Notes under the pieces: model-generated
Seen by the model: the letters and a program-made list of their open reading frames with translations, nothing else
Told to the model about the DNA's origin: nothing
The model's database searches: none
Assembly: GCA_031286975.1 (NCBI GenBank)
Contig: JAITTM010000044.1
Coordinates: 1-9,633 of the forward strand
Length of the DNA stretch: 9,633 bases
Direction of reading: 5' to 3'
Origin: Coriobacteriales bacterium
Lineage (GTDB): Bacteria > Actinomycetota > Coriobacteriia > Coriobacteriales > UBA8131
Part shown: positions 1 to 9,165 of the stretch, piece after piece
Layout: each line of letters begins with the position of its first letter
Numbering within the stretch: position 1 is the first letter of the stretch
Program-made: the position numbers and the translations under genes

Positions 1-1284
1 CGTCTTATCGGGAGAAAACCGCACTACCGTGTGTACTTTCTTATCCTGGGTGCCGTTCTGTGCACGGTTGGCGTACTGTGTGCGATCTTCGCCTCTGCTG
101 TGGTGCTGGTAATCCCTGCCATCTTCATGGGTCTGGGAGAAGCCCTTATCATGCTGTTCTGGCTTCATCTCTACTCAGAGACGTCCGCGAACAACACCGT
201 GCGCTATCTGGCTGCCTCCATGATCATCGGCTCGATATCCTGTTTTCTCACCCGCAATCTGACCTATGACATCTCGCTGTTTGTGACCATCTGCCTGCCC
301 CTGCTCTCGAGCTTCATGCTGGGTTGGACCTGGAGCCACGTGCGCATCCGCCACAAGGCTCAGGGTGAGCGCGGGATTCCCGACTACAAGAGCACGCGGC
401 GCCCCTTTGTTACGACGACCCTCCAGCTGGTGATCTATGCCTTTGTGTTTGGCCTCCTGCAAGGCAGCGTCACTCCCGCGGGCGAGGCGCTGCTCTACGT
501 CTTTAACCCCGCGTCCATCCTGGGTGCCGCCGTGGCGGGGTTGGGCGTACTCCTGCTCGTCTCGCATGACCGCCTGCAGGCAAGTGTTGCCATCGCTCGC
601 CAGATCTCGCTGTTGCTGCTCGCGGGCGGGCTTTTGCTTTTGCCCTTTCTCGCGGGAGAGACAACCACCTTTGCCGCCACGGTCATCCTCTGTGCTTACA
701 TCCTGTTTGACCAGATCGCGCTCGTCCAGACCGTGAACCTCACCCGCCTCTTCGACCTGAACTCTTGGCTGATGCTGGGCATCAACAGGGCGATGGTCTA
801 TCTCGCCTTCGCTCTGGGACTGCTTATAGGGTTTCCCCTGATGAATGCCTATGCGGGCAATCCACTCTTCTGCTTCTATCTCACCAGTGCGGCGGTATTC
901 CTGCTCATCAGTACGGCACCCTGGCTCCTAAAGAGCAAGAATTCCTGGGTGTTGGTGGACCGTGAAGCCGCGGAGACAACCTTGGCGCCCCCTACTGGCT
1001 ACTCTGCCGATGCGGCGCATGAACAGCTTGCCGATATTCCCGCCTTTACGCCCTGGCGCAAGCGCTGTGGAGCCGTTGCCGCCTTATACGACCTGTCGCC
1101 ACGTGAGGTCGAGGTCTTTTTTCTGGTAGCAAAGGGGAGAAACGCGGAGTACATCCAGCGAACCCTCTTCATCTCGACCCACACGGCAAAGACCCACATA
1201 GCGAACATCTATCGAAAACTCGAGATACACTCGCTGCAAGAACTGCTCGACATGATAGAGGCCACGCAGGCGCCTGCGGAGTAG
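1..1284 (+). CDS. Membrane-bound LuxR-family transcriptional regulator, 5' end missing
   Basis: The reading frame is open from base 1, so the gene runs in from the left. The GTG at 31 has no properly spaced ribosome site (GGAG at 11-14 is 16 nt away) and would begin inside a membrane helix, so I treat it as internal. Counting from that GTG (417 codons), residues 1-300 are many hydrophobic helices separated by short charged loops. A soluble linker (about 300-350) follows, then a LuxR-type helix-turn-helix at about 352-411: LSPREVEVF opens it and the segment around STHTAKTHIANIYRKL (about 382-397) is the recognition helix. Proteins with an MFS-like membrane domain and a C-terminal LuxR domain are numerous in Coriobacteriia and are thought to sense a small molecule and regulate a neighbouring gene. 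The MFS transporter 141 bp downstream is the obvious candidate target. The ligand is unknown. The HTH assignment is firm; the sensing role is inferred. Confidence 0.88.
   Translation, partial: RLIGRKPHYRVYFLILGAVLCTVGVLCAIFASAVVLVIPAIFMGLGEALIMLFWLHLYSETSANNTVRYLAASMIIGSISCFLTRNLTYDISLFVTICLPLLSSFMLGWTWSHVRIRHKAQGERGIPDYKSTRRPFVTTTLQLVIYAFVFGLLQGSVTPAGEALLYVFNPASILGAAVAGLGVLLLVSHDRLQASVAIARQISLLLLAGGLLLLPFLAGETTTFAATVILCAYILFDQIALVQTVNLTRLFDLNSWLMLGINRAMVYLAFALGLLIGFPLMNAYAGNPLFCFYLTSAAVFLLISTAPWLLKSKNSWVLVDREAAETTLAPPTGYSADAAHEQLADIPAFTPWRKRCGAVAALYDLSPREVEVFFLVAKGRNAEYIQRTLFISTHTAKTHIANIYRKLEIHSLQELLDMIEATQAPAE
1265..1278. repeat. Perfect 14-bp palindrome at the end of the LuxR gene
   Basis: CGCAGGCGCCTGCG is its own reverse complement and overlaps the last codons of the regulator. 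It could form a short GC-rich hairpin in the mRNA, but no T-run follows, so it is not a typical intrinsic terminator. It may simply reflect GC-rich coding sequence. Confidence 0.3.
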
Positions 1285-1375
1285 GGCAACTCGAATTCAA
1301 GCTGTGGGTATGAGGGATTTGCATCCTCTATGGACGCGCTGGTGATGCAGGCTGCCACTGTGGGGGCTATGGTCT

Positions 1376-1406
1376 TATCCGCTGGATAGACAACATCATA
1401 TCCGCT
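1376..1406 (+). promoter_or_regulatory. Possible operator upstream of the MFS gene
   Basis: TATCCGCT occurs twice, at 1376-1383 and 1399-1406, 23 bp apart (about two helical turns). The first copy is also half of a small inverted repeat, TATCC-GCT-GGATA (1376-1388). In a 141-bp gap between a DNA-binding regulator and a transporter this spacing suits a dimeric regulator site. I see no convincing -35/-10 pair here, so the promoter remains unplaced and the operator is only a suggestion. Confidence 0.3.
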
Positions 1407-1413
1407 CTTAACA

Positions 1414-1421
1414 AGAGGAGG
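1414..1421 (+). promoter_or_regulatory. Ribosome binding site of the MFS gene
   Basis: AGAGGAGG ends 4 nt before the GTG at 1426. This fixes the start at that GTG in preference to the in-frame ATG at 1453, which has no comparable upstream site. Confidence 0.8.
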
Positions 1422-1425
1422 CATT

Positions 1426-2631
1426 GTGAGCTCACAACGCGATGAGTTTCCTATGAGCCGACGCTGGTTGATTTTTGCGTCTGTGTTCTTCATGGGCATC
1501 ATGACGGCATTCAATATGTTCAAGGCACCACCACTGTTTCCCTCGCTGATCCCTGAACTCGGTTTTACTGACGCGACCATCGGTTGGGTCATGTCGATGT
1601 TCTCGATGATAGGCGTTGTATTGGCGTTTCCCGCCGGGGCGATACTTAACAAGCTGGGCATCAAAAAGAGCCTGATCATCACCGGGGCCAGCTTGGTTAT
1701 CGGTTCTGCCATCGGCGCTCTTGCTACCAATGTGCCAGTTATCCTGGCCTCCCGCTTTATCGAGGGCATTGGCATGGGGCTTATCTCCGTTGTGGGCCCC
1801 GCCTCGATTGCAAGCCTCATCCCACAGAAGAAGCAGGGTCTTGCCATGGGGCTTTGGGCCATCTGGTTTCCCTTTGGCGTGGTATTGGGCATGAATAGCG
1901 CGCCTGCTATCGAAGCGCTGGCCGGATGGCGTGCCGTGTGGTGGATCGTTGCAGCGCTCTCGCTGCTCTCGCTGCTCTTTGTGATCTTTGTCTACGCACA
2001 GCCGCCACAAGAGGCTCAAACCGGCGCGGTTGAGCAGAAGGCCGTCGACGTCAAGCCGGATTATCGCAGCATCGTTTTTGTCGCCATTGCCTTTATGGCC
2101 TGGAACATCATCAATGCCGGGGCGGTCAGCGGCTTTTATCCCTCGTTCCTTCAGGCGCAACACGGCATGGATCCCCAGACTGCCGGCTTTGTGGCCAGCA
2201 TCACGAGTCTTCTTGTGCTGGCGCTCGGGCCGCTTTCGGGGCTTGTCTCCGACAAGTTGCGGACGCGCAAATGGCTGATGGTCTTTGCCATGGCAACAGC
2301 TGCGGTACTGAGCTTCTTTGCCTTTGGCGACAATCTGCCGCTGGTCTGGGTCTTTCTCATCGTCATGGCTCTTGCCTCGGCGGCTATGCCCACGGGCGTG
2401 TTCTCGATCGTCCCCGAGCTGGCAAAGAAGCCCGCCGCGATAGGCACCGGTATGGCGATAGTGGCGTTCTTTCAGAACATCGGCGGCATGGTGGGCTCCG
2501 CGGCGTTTGGCCCCCTGGTCGCTCATCCCGCGATTGGCTGGAACTTGGCTTCGTTGGTGTTTTTGGTGCCTGTTGCGATTGTTGGCTGCGTATTTGCCCT
2601 TCTTACCAAAGAGAAGCGCTCTAAGAAGTAA
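1426..2631 (+). CDS. Major facilitator superfamily (MFS) permease
   Basis: This is a 401-residue protein, the usual length for a 12-helix MFS carrier. Hydrophobic helices form two halves joined by a charged cytoplasmic loop at about 192-213. Motif A-like sequences follow the second helix of each half: GAILNKLGIKK (about 71-81) and GLVSDKLRTRK (about 272-282). The C-terminus ends in a basic KEKRSKK tail, which fits a cytoplasmic location. The overall look is of the small-molecule/anion branch of the superfamily rather than a drug pump, but the substrate cannot be read from the sequence. The gene lies 141 bp after the LuxR-type regulator on the same strand and ends at a strong terminator, so it is probably a single-gene unit controlled by that regulator. 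The GTG start is chosen from its ribosome site. Confidence 0.88.
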   Translation: MSSQRDEFPMSRRWLIFASVFFMGIMTAFNMFKAPPLFPSLIPELGFTDATIGWVMSMFSMIGVVLAFPAGAILNKLGIKKSLIITGASLVIGSAIGALATNVPVILASRFIEGIGMGLISVVGPASIASLIPQKKQGLAMGLWAIWFPFGVVLGMNSAPAIEALAGWRAVWWIVAALSLLSLLFVIFVYAQPPQEAQTGAVEQKAVDVKPDYRSIVFVAIAFMAWNIINAGAVSGFYPSFLQAQHGMDPQTAGFVASITSLLVLALGPLSGLVSDKLRTRKWLMVFAMATAAVLSFFAFGDNLPLVWVFLIVMALASAAMPTGVFSIVPELAKKPAAIGTGMAIVAFFQNIGGMVGSAAFGPLVAHPAIGWNLASLVFLVPVAIVGCVFALLTKEKRSKK

Positions 2632-2661
2632 TAGAGTAATGAAGGGTTTTGCATAACGGAG

Positions 2662-2699
2662 AAAAGACCCCCAAAGCTCTGATGCTTTGGGGGTCTTTT
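2662..2699. terminator. Bidirectional intrinsic terminator between MFS gene and ilvD
   Basis: A perfect 16-bp stem (2662-2677 with 2684-2699) closes on the 6-nt loop TCTGAT. The stem has a GC core (GACCCCC / GGGGGTC) flanked by an A-run on the left and a T-run on the right. It therefore ends in U residues whichever strand is transcribed. It lies 30 bp after the MFS stop and 47 bp after the ilvD stop, so it serves both convergent genes. Confidence 0.95.
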
Positions 2700-2746
2700 T
2701 GTAGCGGATGAGGCAGGTTTGATCGCGGGCGAGAGGCAGCGCCGAG

Positions 2747-4594
2747 TTATTCCAGCACAGCACCCTTGTTGGCGCCGGTCACCAGGCGGGCGTAGCGGGC
2801 AAGCCAGCCCTCGGTGACGGCAGGCTTGAAGGCGGGTTGCTGGGCGCGGCGGGCGGCGAACTCATCTTCGCTGACCTGCGCATTGAGTGTGCCAGCAGGA
2901 ATGTCGATGCTGATGATATCACCCTCTTGCACCAGCCCGATGGCTCCACCTATTGCCGCCTCGGGGGCCACATGGCCAATGCTTGCGCCGCGCGAGGCAC
3001 CGCTAAAACGTCCGTCGGTGAGAAGAGCGACCTCCTTGTCGAGCCCCATGCCCGCCAAGGCCGAGGTGGGGTTGAGCATCTCGCGCATACCGGGGCCGCC
3101 TGTAGGGCCCTCATAGCGGATGACCACCACGTCGCCGGGTCTGATCTGCTGGGCATAGATGGCGGCGATGGCGGCGTCCTCGCCGTCAAACACGCGGGCT
3201 GGGCCGCTGTGCTGCAACATCTGGACCGCGACGGCGCTCCGTTTGACCACGGCACCGTCGCGTGCGATGTTGCCCCACAACACGGCGATGCCACCGGAGG
3301 GGGAGTAGGGGTCGCCAATGGGGCGGATAACCGCAGGGTTGCGGTTGAGGGAGACAGGCGTCGATTCCAAGCTGGGGGCTGGTGTTGCGGCGTCATGCTC
3401 CGCAGCGGTGGGGGCGACCTCCTGGTTTTTGGCGGCATCTGGGGCGGCCGCGGCAGGGGCAAGCCCGATGTTCTCCGCGACGGTTTTGCCTGTAGCAGTG
3501 AGGCAGCTGGTGTCGAGCTTGCCAGCGCTTGCCAGCTCGGCCAGCACGGCGGGGATGCCACCGGCAGCGTCGAGATCCTGGATGTGAGCGGGGCCAGCGG
3601 GGGCGAGGTGGCAGAGGTTGGGTATCTGCTCGTTGAGGGCGGCGATGTGGGCCAGCGTGAGGGGAACCTTGGCCTCGTGGGCGATGGCCAGTAGGTGCAA
3701 GACGCTGTTGGTGGAGCAGCCCAGGGCCATGTCGCAGGCCATCGCGTTGCGCAGGGCGCGCTCGTTGATGATGTCACGAGTGGTGATGCCACGCTTGACC
3801 AGCTGCATGATGGCAACACCGGCGTGCTTGGCCAGCGCGGTGCGACGAGCGTGCACGGCGGGGATGGTGCCGTTGCCGGGCAGGGCAATGCCCAGGGCTT
3901 CTGCCAGGCAGTTCATCGAGTTGGCGGTGAACATGCCGCTGCACGAGCCGCAGCCGGGGCAGCTGTTGAGCTCGAAGTCCTGCAACTGGGCGTCGCTGAT
4001 GAGCTTTGCCTTGTGGGCACCCACGGCCTCGAACAAGGTTGAGAGGCTGACTTCGCGCCCGCCGTGATCTGAGGCGGCTGCAATGGGGTCTGAGGCGGGC
4101 GCGGCGGGAGGGGCGTCCGCCTGCCTCGCGTGCTCGTGCACCTTACCGGCGAGCATGGGGCCGCCGCTCACTACCACGGCGGGTATGTTGAGTCGTGCCG
4201 CCGCCATGATCATACCGGGCACGATCTTGTCGCAATTGGGGATAAGAACGAGCCCGTCAAAGCCATGGGCGTTGGCCATGGTCTCGACGCTGTCGGCGAT
4301 GAGCTCGCGGCTGGGCAGTGAGTACTTCATGCCGATGTGCCCCATGGCAATGCCGTCGCATACGCCGATGGCGGGCACCAAGATGGGCGTTCCACCCGCG
4401 CTGTAGACACCAGCTTTGGCAGCGTCTGCCAGCTTATCGAGGTGGATATGCCCCGGCACGATCTCGCTGTGCGCGCTCACGATGCCGATGAGCGGGCGCG
4501 TGAGCTCCTCGGGCGTGTAGCCCATCGCATAGAAGAGCGAGCGGTTAGGCGCGCGCTCGACACCGTGTAAGACCTGGGCACTCCGTTGTTGCAT
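2747..4594 (-). CDS. ilvD: Dihydroxy-acid dehydratase
   Basis: IlvD removes water from 2,3-dihydroxy-isovalerate and 2,3-dihydroxy-3-methylvalerate, giving the keto acids that lead to valine/leucine and isoleucine. Family motifs are clear: VPGHIHL (about 46-52), VCDGIAMGH (78-86), NCDKIVPGM (120-128, with C121 and the metal-binding D122/K123), the Cys-rich [10 protein letters not shown] (212-221, C218 the likely iron-sulfur ligand) and TDGRFSG (526-532, S531 the probable catalytic base). The VPGHIHL segment lacks the extra Cys of [2Fe-2S] enzymes such as the Arabidopsis one, so an E. coli-like, oxygen-sensitive [4Fe-4S] enzyme is inferred. At 615 residues it exceeds the usual 550-570; the excess lies in two Ala/Pro-rich segments at about 152-180 and 379-412, between conserved blocks. 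GGAGG sits 5 nt before the ATG. It is the last gene of the cluster. Confidence 0.97.
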   Translation of the reverse strand: MQQRSAQVLHGVERAPNRSLFYAMGYTPEELTRPLIGIVSAHSEIVPGHIHLDKLADAAKAGVYSAGGTPILVPAIGVCDGIAMGHIGMKYSLPSRELIADSVETMANAHGFDGLVLIPNCDKIVPGMIMAAARLNIPAVVVSGGPMLAGKVHEHARQADAPPAAPASDPIAAASDHGGREVSLSTLFEAVGAHKAKLISDAQLQDFELNSCPGCGSCSGMFTANSMNCLAEALGIALPGNGTIPAVHARRTALAKHAGVAIMQLVKRGITTRDIINERALRNAMACDMALGCSTNSVLHLLAIAHEAKVPLTLAHIAALNEQIPNLCHLAPAGPAHIQDLDAAGGIPAVLAELASAGKLDTSCLTATGKTVAENIGLAPAAAAPDAAKNQEVAPTAAEHDAATPAPSLESTPVSLNRNPAVIRPIGDPYSPSGGIAVLWGNIARDGAVVKRSAVAVQMLQHSGPARVFDGEDAAIAAIYAQQIRPGDVVVIRYEGPTGGPGMREMLNPTSALAGMGLDKEVALLTDGRFSGASRGASIGHVAPEAAIGGAIGLVQEGDIISIDIPAGTLNAQVSEDEFAARRAQQPAFKPAVTEGWLARYARLVTGANKGAVLE

Positions 4595-4631
4595 GGTTTC
4601 CTCCGCTTATTCTGCTTATAGAGTAGTGCGA

Positions 4632-4652
4632 GGGGCAGGCAGATCCTGCCCC
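4632..4652 (-). terminator. GC-rich hairpin between the zinc-ribbon gene and ilvD
   Basis: GGGGCAGG (4632-4639) pairs perfectly with CCTGCCCC (4645-4652) around a 5-nt loop. It begins 16 bp after the zinc-ribbon gene's stop. In the - strand direction no U-run follows, so it may pause transcription or protect an mRNA 3' end rather than terminate fully. A T-rich tail lies on its + strand side, where no gene is read. It could lower ilvD expression relative to the upstream genes. Confidence 0.5.
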
Positions 4653-4668
4653 ACTGGTTTTTGTGAGG

Positions 4669-5673
4669 TCACAGCAAATCCATCATGGGGAGTATAGATA
4701 CCAAAAGGCCCAGCAGGCAGCCAAACACGACAGCGACGATCGCGCCGATGAGCGCTCCCTTGCCGGCCGAACGCGCGCGCCGGGGGAACTCGCCGTCTTT
4801 CCACATGAGAAAGAGGATGAGCCCAACCAGGGGGACAAAGAAGCCTAAGGCCGCAAAGCCGCCCGAAGGGGCATCAAGGGGGTTGGCGTTTGGAGTACTG
4901 CCAGGTTGACCAAACGGAGCGGGCTGACCAGGCATGCCGGGCTGGGCGGGGTATGCGGGCGCTGCCTCTGGCTTGGAAAGCTTGAGTACTATCGCGCCAA
5001 TGAGTAGCAGGATGCCAAACAGGAGCTGGGAAATAATCGTTGGCAGTGCCGCGCCCAGGTAAGGCTGGAGATCGTCAACACCGATGTACTGCAAAAACCC
5101 AACAATGTCATAGATGAATACACCGACAATCCAGAGTATGAGGGCGGCTGCGGCGATGATGAGGATGAGCGCCTGTTTGCGGTTGCGCCACAGGATGATG
5201 CCCACCACAGAGACGCCGATTATCAGGATATGATCAAGGTAAAACAGGGGGTTTTCTAAGAGGCTTCCAAAGGGCCAATAGCCGATCCGGATGAAAACAT
5301 TGATGTTGTTGATAAGCCCCCAGGCTTCGACAAGCAAAAGAAGGATGCTAGCAACAAGCACGATGACTCCACCGGCGCCCACCTGCTTTGCCGGGGCGGG
5401 CACGGCCGCCGTTGCGGGTGCGGGTGTGAACCCCGGCGCGGGCGCGGGTGCGTATACCGATGCGGGGGCGTACCCCGGCGCGGGCGCGGGTGCGTATACC
5501 GATGCGGGGGCGGGCGCGGAGGTAGGCGCCACTACGCTTGCGGGCTCCGGCATAGCCGCAGCCGCAGCTGCGTCAGCCACCAAAACCGCGGGCACTTCTC
5601 CTTGGGCAGCACCGCATGCGGGGCAGAAGCTGCTTCCGTCTTTCAATTGCGTTCCACACTGTGCACAAAACAT
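4669..5673 (-). CDS. Zinc-ribbon multi-pass membrane protein, function unknown
   Basis: This is a 334-residue protein of unknown function. It opens with a zinc ribbon, MFCAQCG...FCPACG, whose Cys pairs are C3/C6 and C17/C20. An Ala/Pro-rich low-complexity linker follows (about 28-96) with a 14-residue tandem repeat built on YAPASVYAPAPAPG. Six hydrophobic segments come next, at about 101-122, 144-162, 167-195, 210-232, 272-291 and 305-328, with a second Pro/Gly/Gln-rich linker at about 233-265. The block PLVGLILFLMWKDGEFPRRARSAGKGALIG (about 281-310) resembles the C-terminal part of many uncharacterised zinc-ribbon membrane proteins in Gram-positive bacteria. An SD-like AAGGAAG precedes the ATG. 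It is co-oriented between ilvC (82 bp upstream) and ilvD (74 bp downstream), yet nothing in it suggests an enzyme of this pathway. It may be a chance insertion, or a BCAA-related membrane partner, which the sequence cannot decide. Confidence 0.85.
   Translation of the reverse strand: MFCAQCGTQLKDGSSFCPACGAAQGEVPAVLVADAAAAAAMPEPASVVAPTSAPAPASVYAPAPAPGYAPASVYAPAPAPGFTPAPATAAVPAPAKQVGAGGVIVLVASILLLLVEAWGLINNINVFIRIGYWPFGSLLENPLFYLDHILIIGVSVVGIILWRNRKQALILIIAAAALILWIVGVFIYDIVGFLQYIGVDDLQPYLGAALPTIISQLLFGILLLIGAIVLKLSKPEAAPAYPAQPGMPGQPAPFGQPGSTPNANPLDAPSGGFAALGFFVPLVGLILFLMWKDGEFPRRARSAGKGALIGAIVAVVFGCLLGLLVSILPMMDLL
5431..5512 (-). repeat. 42-bp tandem repeat in the zinc-ribbon gene
   Basis: Positions 5431-5470 and 5473-5512 are identical over 40 bases, giving a 42-bp period. 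The repeat is in frame and encodes 14 residues per unit (YAPASVYAPAPAPG type) in the Ala/Pro linker after the zinc ribbon. Such a recent in-frame duplication should vary in copy number between strains without breaking the frame. Confidence 0.9.
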
Positions 5674-5720
5674 GGCTCTTCCTTTCTGACGATGGACGCT
5701 TGCGGTGGATCATTACATAA

Positions 5721-5737
5721 GGTGTGCGGGTGACACC
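5721..5737 (-). other. Small hairpin after ilvC
   Basis: GGTGT (5721-5725) and ACACC (5733-5737) form a 5-bp stem with a 7-nt loop, 18 bp beyond the ilvC stop. No U-run follows on the - strand. It is too weak to call a terminator and the significance is uncertain. Confidence 0.2.
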
Positions 5738-5755
5738 ACTACGCACTCTGCCGCG

Positions 5756-6826
<1,071 letters not shown>

Positions 6827-7369
6827 TTATTCCAATACGCTGTCGCCGTGTTCGAGGGCGGTGACCCCGGTGCGACACATCTCCAGGATCGTGTAAGAGT
6901 CGATGGCCTCAAGAAAGGCGTCTATCTTGACGGGTTTGCCCACGATCTCAAGCGTCATGCTCTCTGTAGTGAAGTCGACTATCTCCGCCTTGTAGGCATC
7001 GGCCACATCGACCACCGTGCTGCGCAGGTTATCGTCAATGACGAGCTTCACCAGCAGCAGCTCGCGCTGGATGCTGTTCTCGGGGTCGAGCGTCACAGCC
7101 TTGCGCACCTCGACGAGCTTATCGACCTGGCTGATGATCTGCTGCAGGTTCTGCTCGTCGGCAAAGGTGGTGACGGTGATGCGACTGATGGCGCTGTTGG
7201 TGGTGGCGCTCACGGTGAGGGAGTCGATGTTGAAGCCCTTGCGGGCAAAGAGGCTGGCGACGCGCGTCAGCACACCAAAGTGGTTGTTTACCAGCAGACT
7301 GATGGTGTGGCGCGTTTGCAGGCGCGGTGCCTCGGCGATGGCGTCAGCCTCAAAGATATCGGAAGTCAT
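6827..7369 (-). CDS. ilvN: Acetolactate synthase small (regulatory) subunit
   Basis: This is the regulatory partner of IlvB; it stimulates catalysis and confers feedback inhibition by valine. The protein is 180 residues with an N-terminal ACT domain (about 20-95) and the C-terminal acetolactate synthase small-subunit domain (about 98-175). The ACT loop NNHFGVLTRVASLFARKGFNIDSL aligns with E. coli IlvH so that N29, G32 and N47 match IlvH N11, G14 and N29, which bind valine; feedback control is therefore likely kept. Residues 1-19 are a short acidic extension before the ACT domain. GGGAGG precedes the ATG by about 7-8 nt, and the start lies 16 bp after the ilvB stop, so the two subunits are surely co-transcribed. 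The symbol ilvH would be equally acceptable. Confidence 0.96.
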   Translation of the reverse strand: MTSDIFEADAIAEAPRLQTRHTISLLVNNHFGVLTRVASLFARKGFNIDSLTVSATTNSAISRITVTTFADEQNLQQIISQVDKLVEVRKAVTLDPENSIQRELLLVKLVIDDNLRSTVVDVADAYKAEIVDFTTESMTLEIVGKPVKIDAFLEAIDSYTILEMCRTGVTALEHGDSVLE

Positions 7370-7385
7370 GCCTTGTCCCTCCCTC

Positions 7386-9137
7386 TTAGTCGCTTATCAT
7401 GTCGTGCACGGTGCCGCCAGCGGGAATCATGGGCAGCACGCGCTCGTCGCGGTCGATCACGCACTCGATCCAGGCGGGTCCTTCACCGCGCAGCGCCGCG
7501 TCAAAGGCCGTGCGGAACTCGGCGATGTTTGTCGCGCGATAACCCGTGGCGCCAAAGCCCTCGGCCACCTTGACGTAGTCGGTTCTGCGGTCGAGCGTGG
7601 TGCTGGAATAGCGCCCGTCATAAAAGGCGGTCTGCCACTGGCGCACCATGCCCAGCACGCTGTTGTTGAAGATGACGGTCAGCACCGGCAGGTTGTAGGT
7701 CACGGCGGTGCAGGCCTCGTTGAGGTTCATGTGAAAGGAGCCGTCGCCGGTGATGTGCACTACGGGGCGCTCGAACTTCTCGCCAGAACCTTTTTTGTGC
7801 CCCACGGCAACCTGTGCGCCCAAGGCGGCGCCGTAGCCAAAGCCCATGGTGCCCAGGCCGCCGCTGGTCAAAAAGCTGCGCGGCTTGGTGCGTTGGCAAT
7901 ACTGGGCAGCCCACATCTGGTGCTGGCCCACGTCGGTGACGATAAGGGCGTCCTCGCCCGCGAGCTCAGCGATGGCGTTTACGATCTGGTGCGGCTTGAG
8001 CACGGTTTCGCTGTTTTGGGGGAGGTAGTCCTGCTCGGAGCGCCAGGCGTGTATCTGTGCCGTCCAGGCGTCGTGCTTCATGGGCTCGACCGCCGGGATC
8101 AAGGCGGCTAGCACGTCTTTTATGTCGCCGATAAGGGCGTAGTCTACCTCGATGTTCTTGTCCACCTCGCTGCGATCGATGTCGATCTGCACGATCTTCG
8201 CGTTGGGAGCCCAGCGTTGGGTGTTGAGCGCCACGCGGTCTGAGAAGCGAAAGCCGATGGCGAGTACGAGATCGGCGTATTCGAGCGCCCAGTTGCCGCT
8301 CAAAAACCCGTGCATGCCAACGAGCCCCTCGTTGAAGGGGTCGTCAAAGCCCAGGGCACCCGTGCCCATGATGGTGTGGACGGAGGGTATCTCCAGCTTG
8401 TGAACCAGATCGTAGAGCTCCTGAGAGGCATCGCTTGAGATAACACCACCACCAAAGACGACAAGCGGGCTCTCGGCCTCTGCCAGATACGCCGCCACGC
8501 GCGTGATGTCCTCGGGGGTGAACTGGTTGCAGGTGGTGTCAGCCGGGGCGGCGGCGGTGGTGCCAGCCGGGGCGGCGGCGGCAAGGGGTGCGCCGGTCTT
8601 CTCCGCAGATACCATGGGTTCGAACTCGCACTCGTTGGCCTGGGCATCTTTGGTGATGTCGATGAGCACGGGGCCCTTGCGACCGCTATTGGCGATGGCA
8701 AAGGCCTCGCGCAGGGTTGCGGCGAGGTCGGCAACATCCTGCACAAAATAGTTGTGCTTGGTGATGGGCATGGTGATGCCCATGGTGTAGACCTCCTGAA
8801 AGCTGTCGCGGCCGATGAGCGAGGCACCCACATTGCCGGTGATGGCAACCAGGGGGATGCTGTCCATGTAGGCGGTGGCGATGCCGGTTACCAGGTTGGT
8901 CGAGCCGGGGCCGCTGGTGGCAAGCACCACGCCCACCTTGCCAGTGGCGCGCGCATAACCGTCGGCCGCGTGCGCCGCACCCTGCTCGTGGGCGGTGATG
9001 TAGTGGTGTATCGTGTCCTGGTGCTGGTAGAGGGCATCATAGATCGGCAATACAGCGCCGCCGGGGTAGCCAAATACGGTAGTTGCACCTTGTTCAATCA
9101 GTACATGGGCCAGAATCTCTGCGCCGGTGAGTAACAT
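7386..9137 (-). CDS. ilvB: Acetolactate synthase large (catalytic) subunit
   Basis: IlvB is the thiamine diphosphate and FAD enzyme that condenses pyruvate with pyruvate or 2-ketobutyrate, the committed step to BCAAs. The protein is 583 residues from the chosen ATG. Motifs in order are GYPGGAVLPIYDAL (23-36), the catalytic Glu in TAHEQGAAH (E51), TSGPGSTN (74-81), the FAD-domain core around VVFGGGV (226-232), and the diphosphate motif GDGS...NN (464-492), with W501 in VRQWQ. E51 and the GDG...NN motif separate it from non-thiamine relatives, and the adjacent ilvN marks it as the anabolic enzyme. The frame extends upstream to an ATG at 9263, but the ATG at 9137 has a perfect ribosome site and begins at the normal family N-terminus (MLLTGAEIL). 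An Ala/Thr/Pro-rich insertion with an approximate internal repeat lies at about 178-204, between the first and second domains. Confidence 0.97.
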   Translation of the reverse strand: MLLTGAEILAHVLIEQGATTVFGYPGGAVLPIYDALYQHQDTIHHYITAHEQGAAHAADGYARATGKVGVVLATSGPGSTNLVTGIATAYMDSIPLVAITGNVGASLIGRDSFQEVYTMGITMPITKHNYFVQDVADLAATLREAFAIANSGRKGPVLIDITKDAQANECEFEPMVSAEKTGAPLAAAAPAGTTAAAPADTTCNQFTPEDITRVAAYLAEAESPLVVFGGGVISSDASQELYDLVHKLEIPSVHTIMGTGALGFDDPFNEGLVGMHGFLSGNWALEYADLVLAIGFRFSDRVALNTQRWAPNAKIVQIDIDRSEVDKNIEVDYALIGDIKDVLAALIPAVEPMKHDAWTAQIHAWRSEQDYLPQNSETVLKPHQIVNAIAELAGEDALIVTDVGQHQMWAAQYCQRTKPRSFLTSGGLGTMGFGYGAALGAQVAVGHKKGSGEKFERPVVHITGDGSFHMNLNEACTAVTYNLPVLTVIFNNSVLGMVRQWQTAFYDGRYSSTTLDRRTDYVKVAEGFGATGYRATNIAEFRTAFDAALRGEGPAWIECVIDRDERVLPMIPAGGTVHDMISD

Positions 9138-9144
9138 CGTCGAT

Positions 9145-9152
9145 CCTCCTTT
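9145..9152 (-). promoter_or_regulatory. Ribosome binding site of ilvB
   Basis: Read on the - strand this is AAAGGAGG, ending 7 nt before the ATG at 9137. It settles the ilvB start. It is also exactly complementary to three repeated CCTCCTTT elements in the upstream ORF (9395-9424), so its accessibility may be regulated. Confidence 0.9.
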
Positions 9153-9165
9153 ACCTGTTTCGTCC

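Noticed and set aside
31..33. GTG at 31 as the real start of the LuxR gene
   Set aside because: The frame is open to base 1, the start would fall at a membrane helix edge, and the nearest GGAG is 16 nt away; a truncated gene is simpler.
1432..2763. 443-codon open frame opposite the MFS gene
   Set aside because: It is charged low-complexity sequence antisense to a clear MFS gene, crosses the terminator, and has no recognisable domain.
2837..3888. Long open frames on both strands over ilvD
   Set aside because: They are shadows of ilvD, whose motifs occupy the other frame throughout.
7017..8111. 364-codon + strand open frame opposite ilvN/ilvB
   Set aside because: It is antisense to two well-recognised genes; GC-rich codon structure creates such frames.
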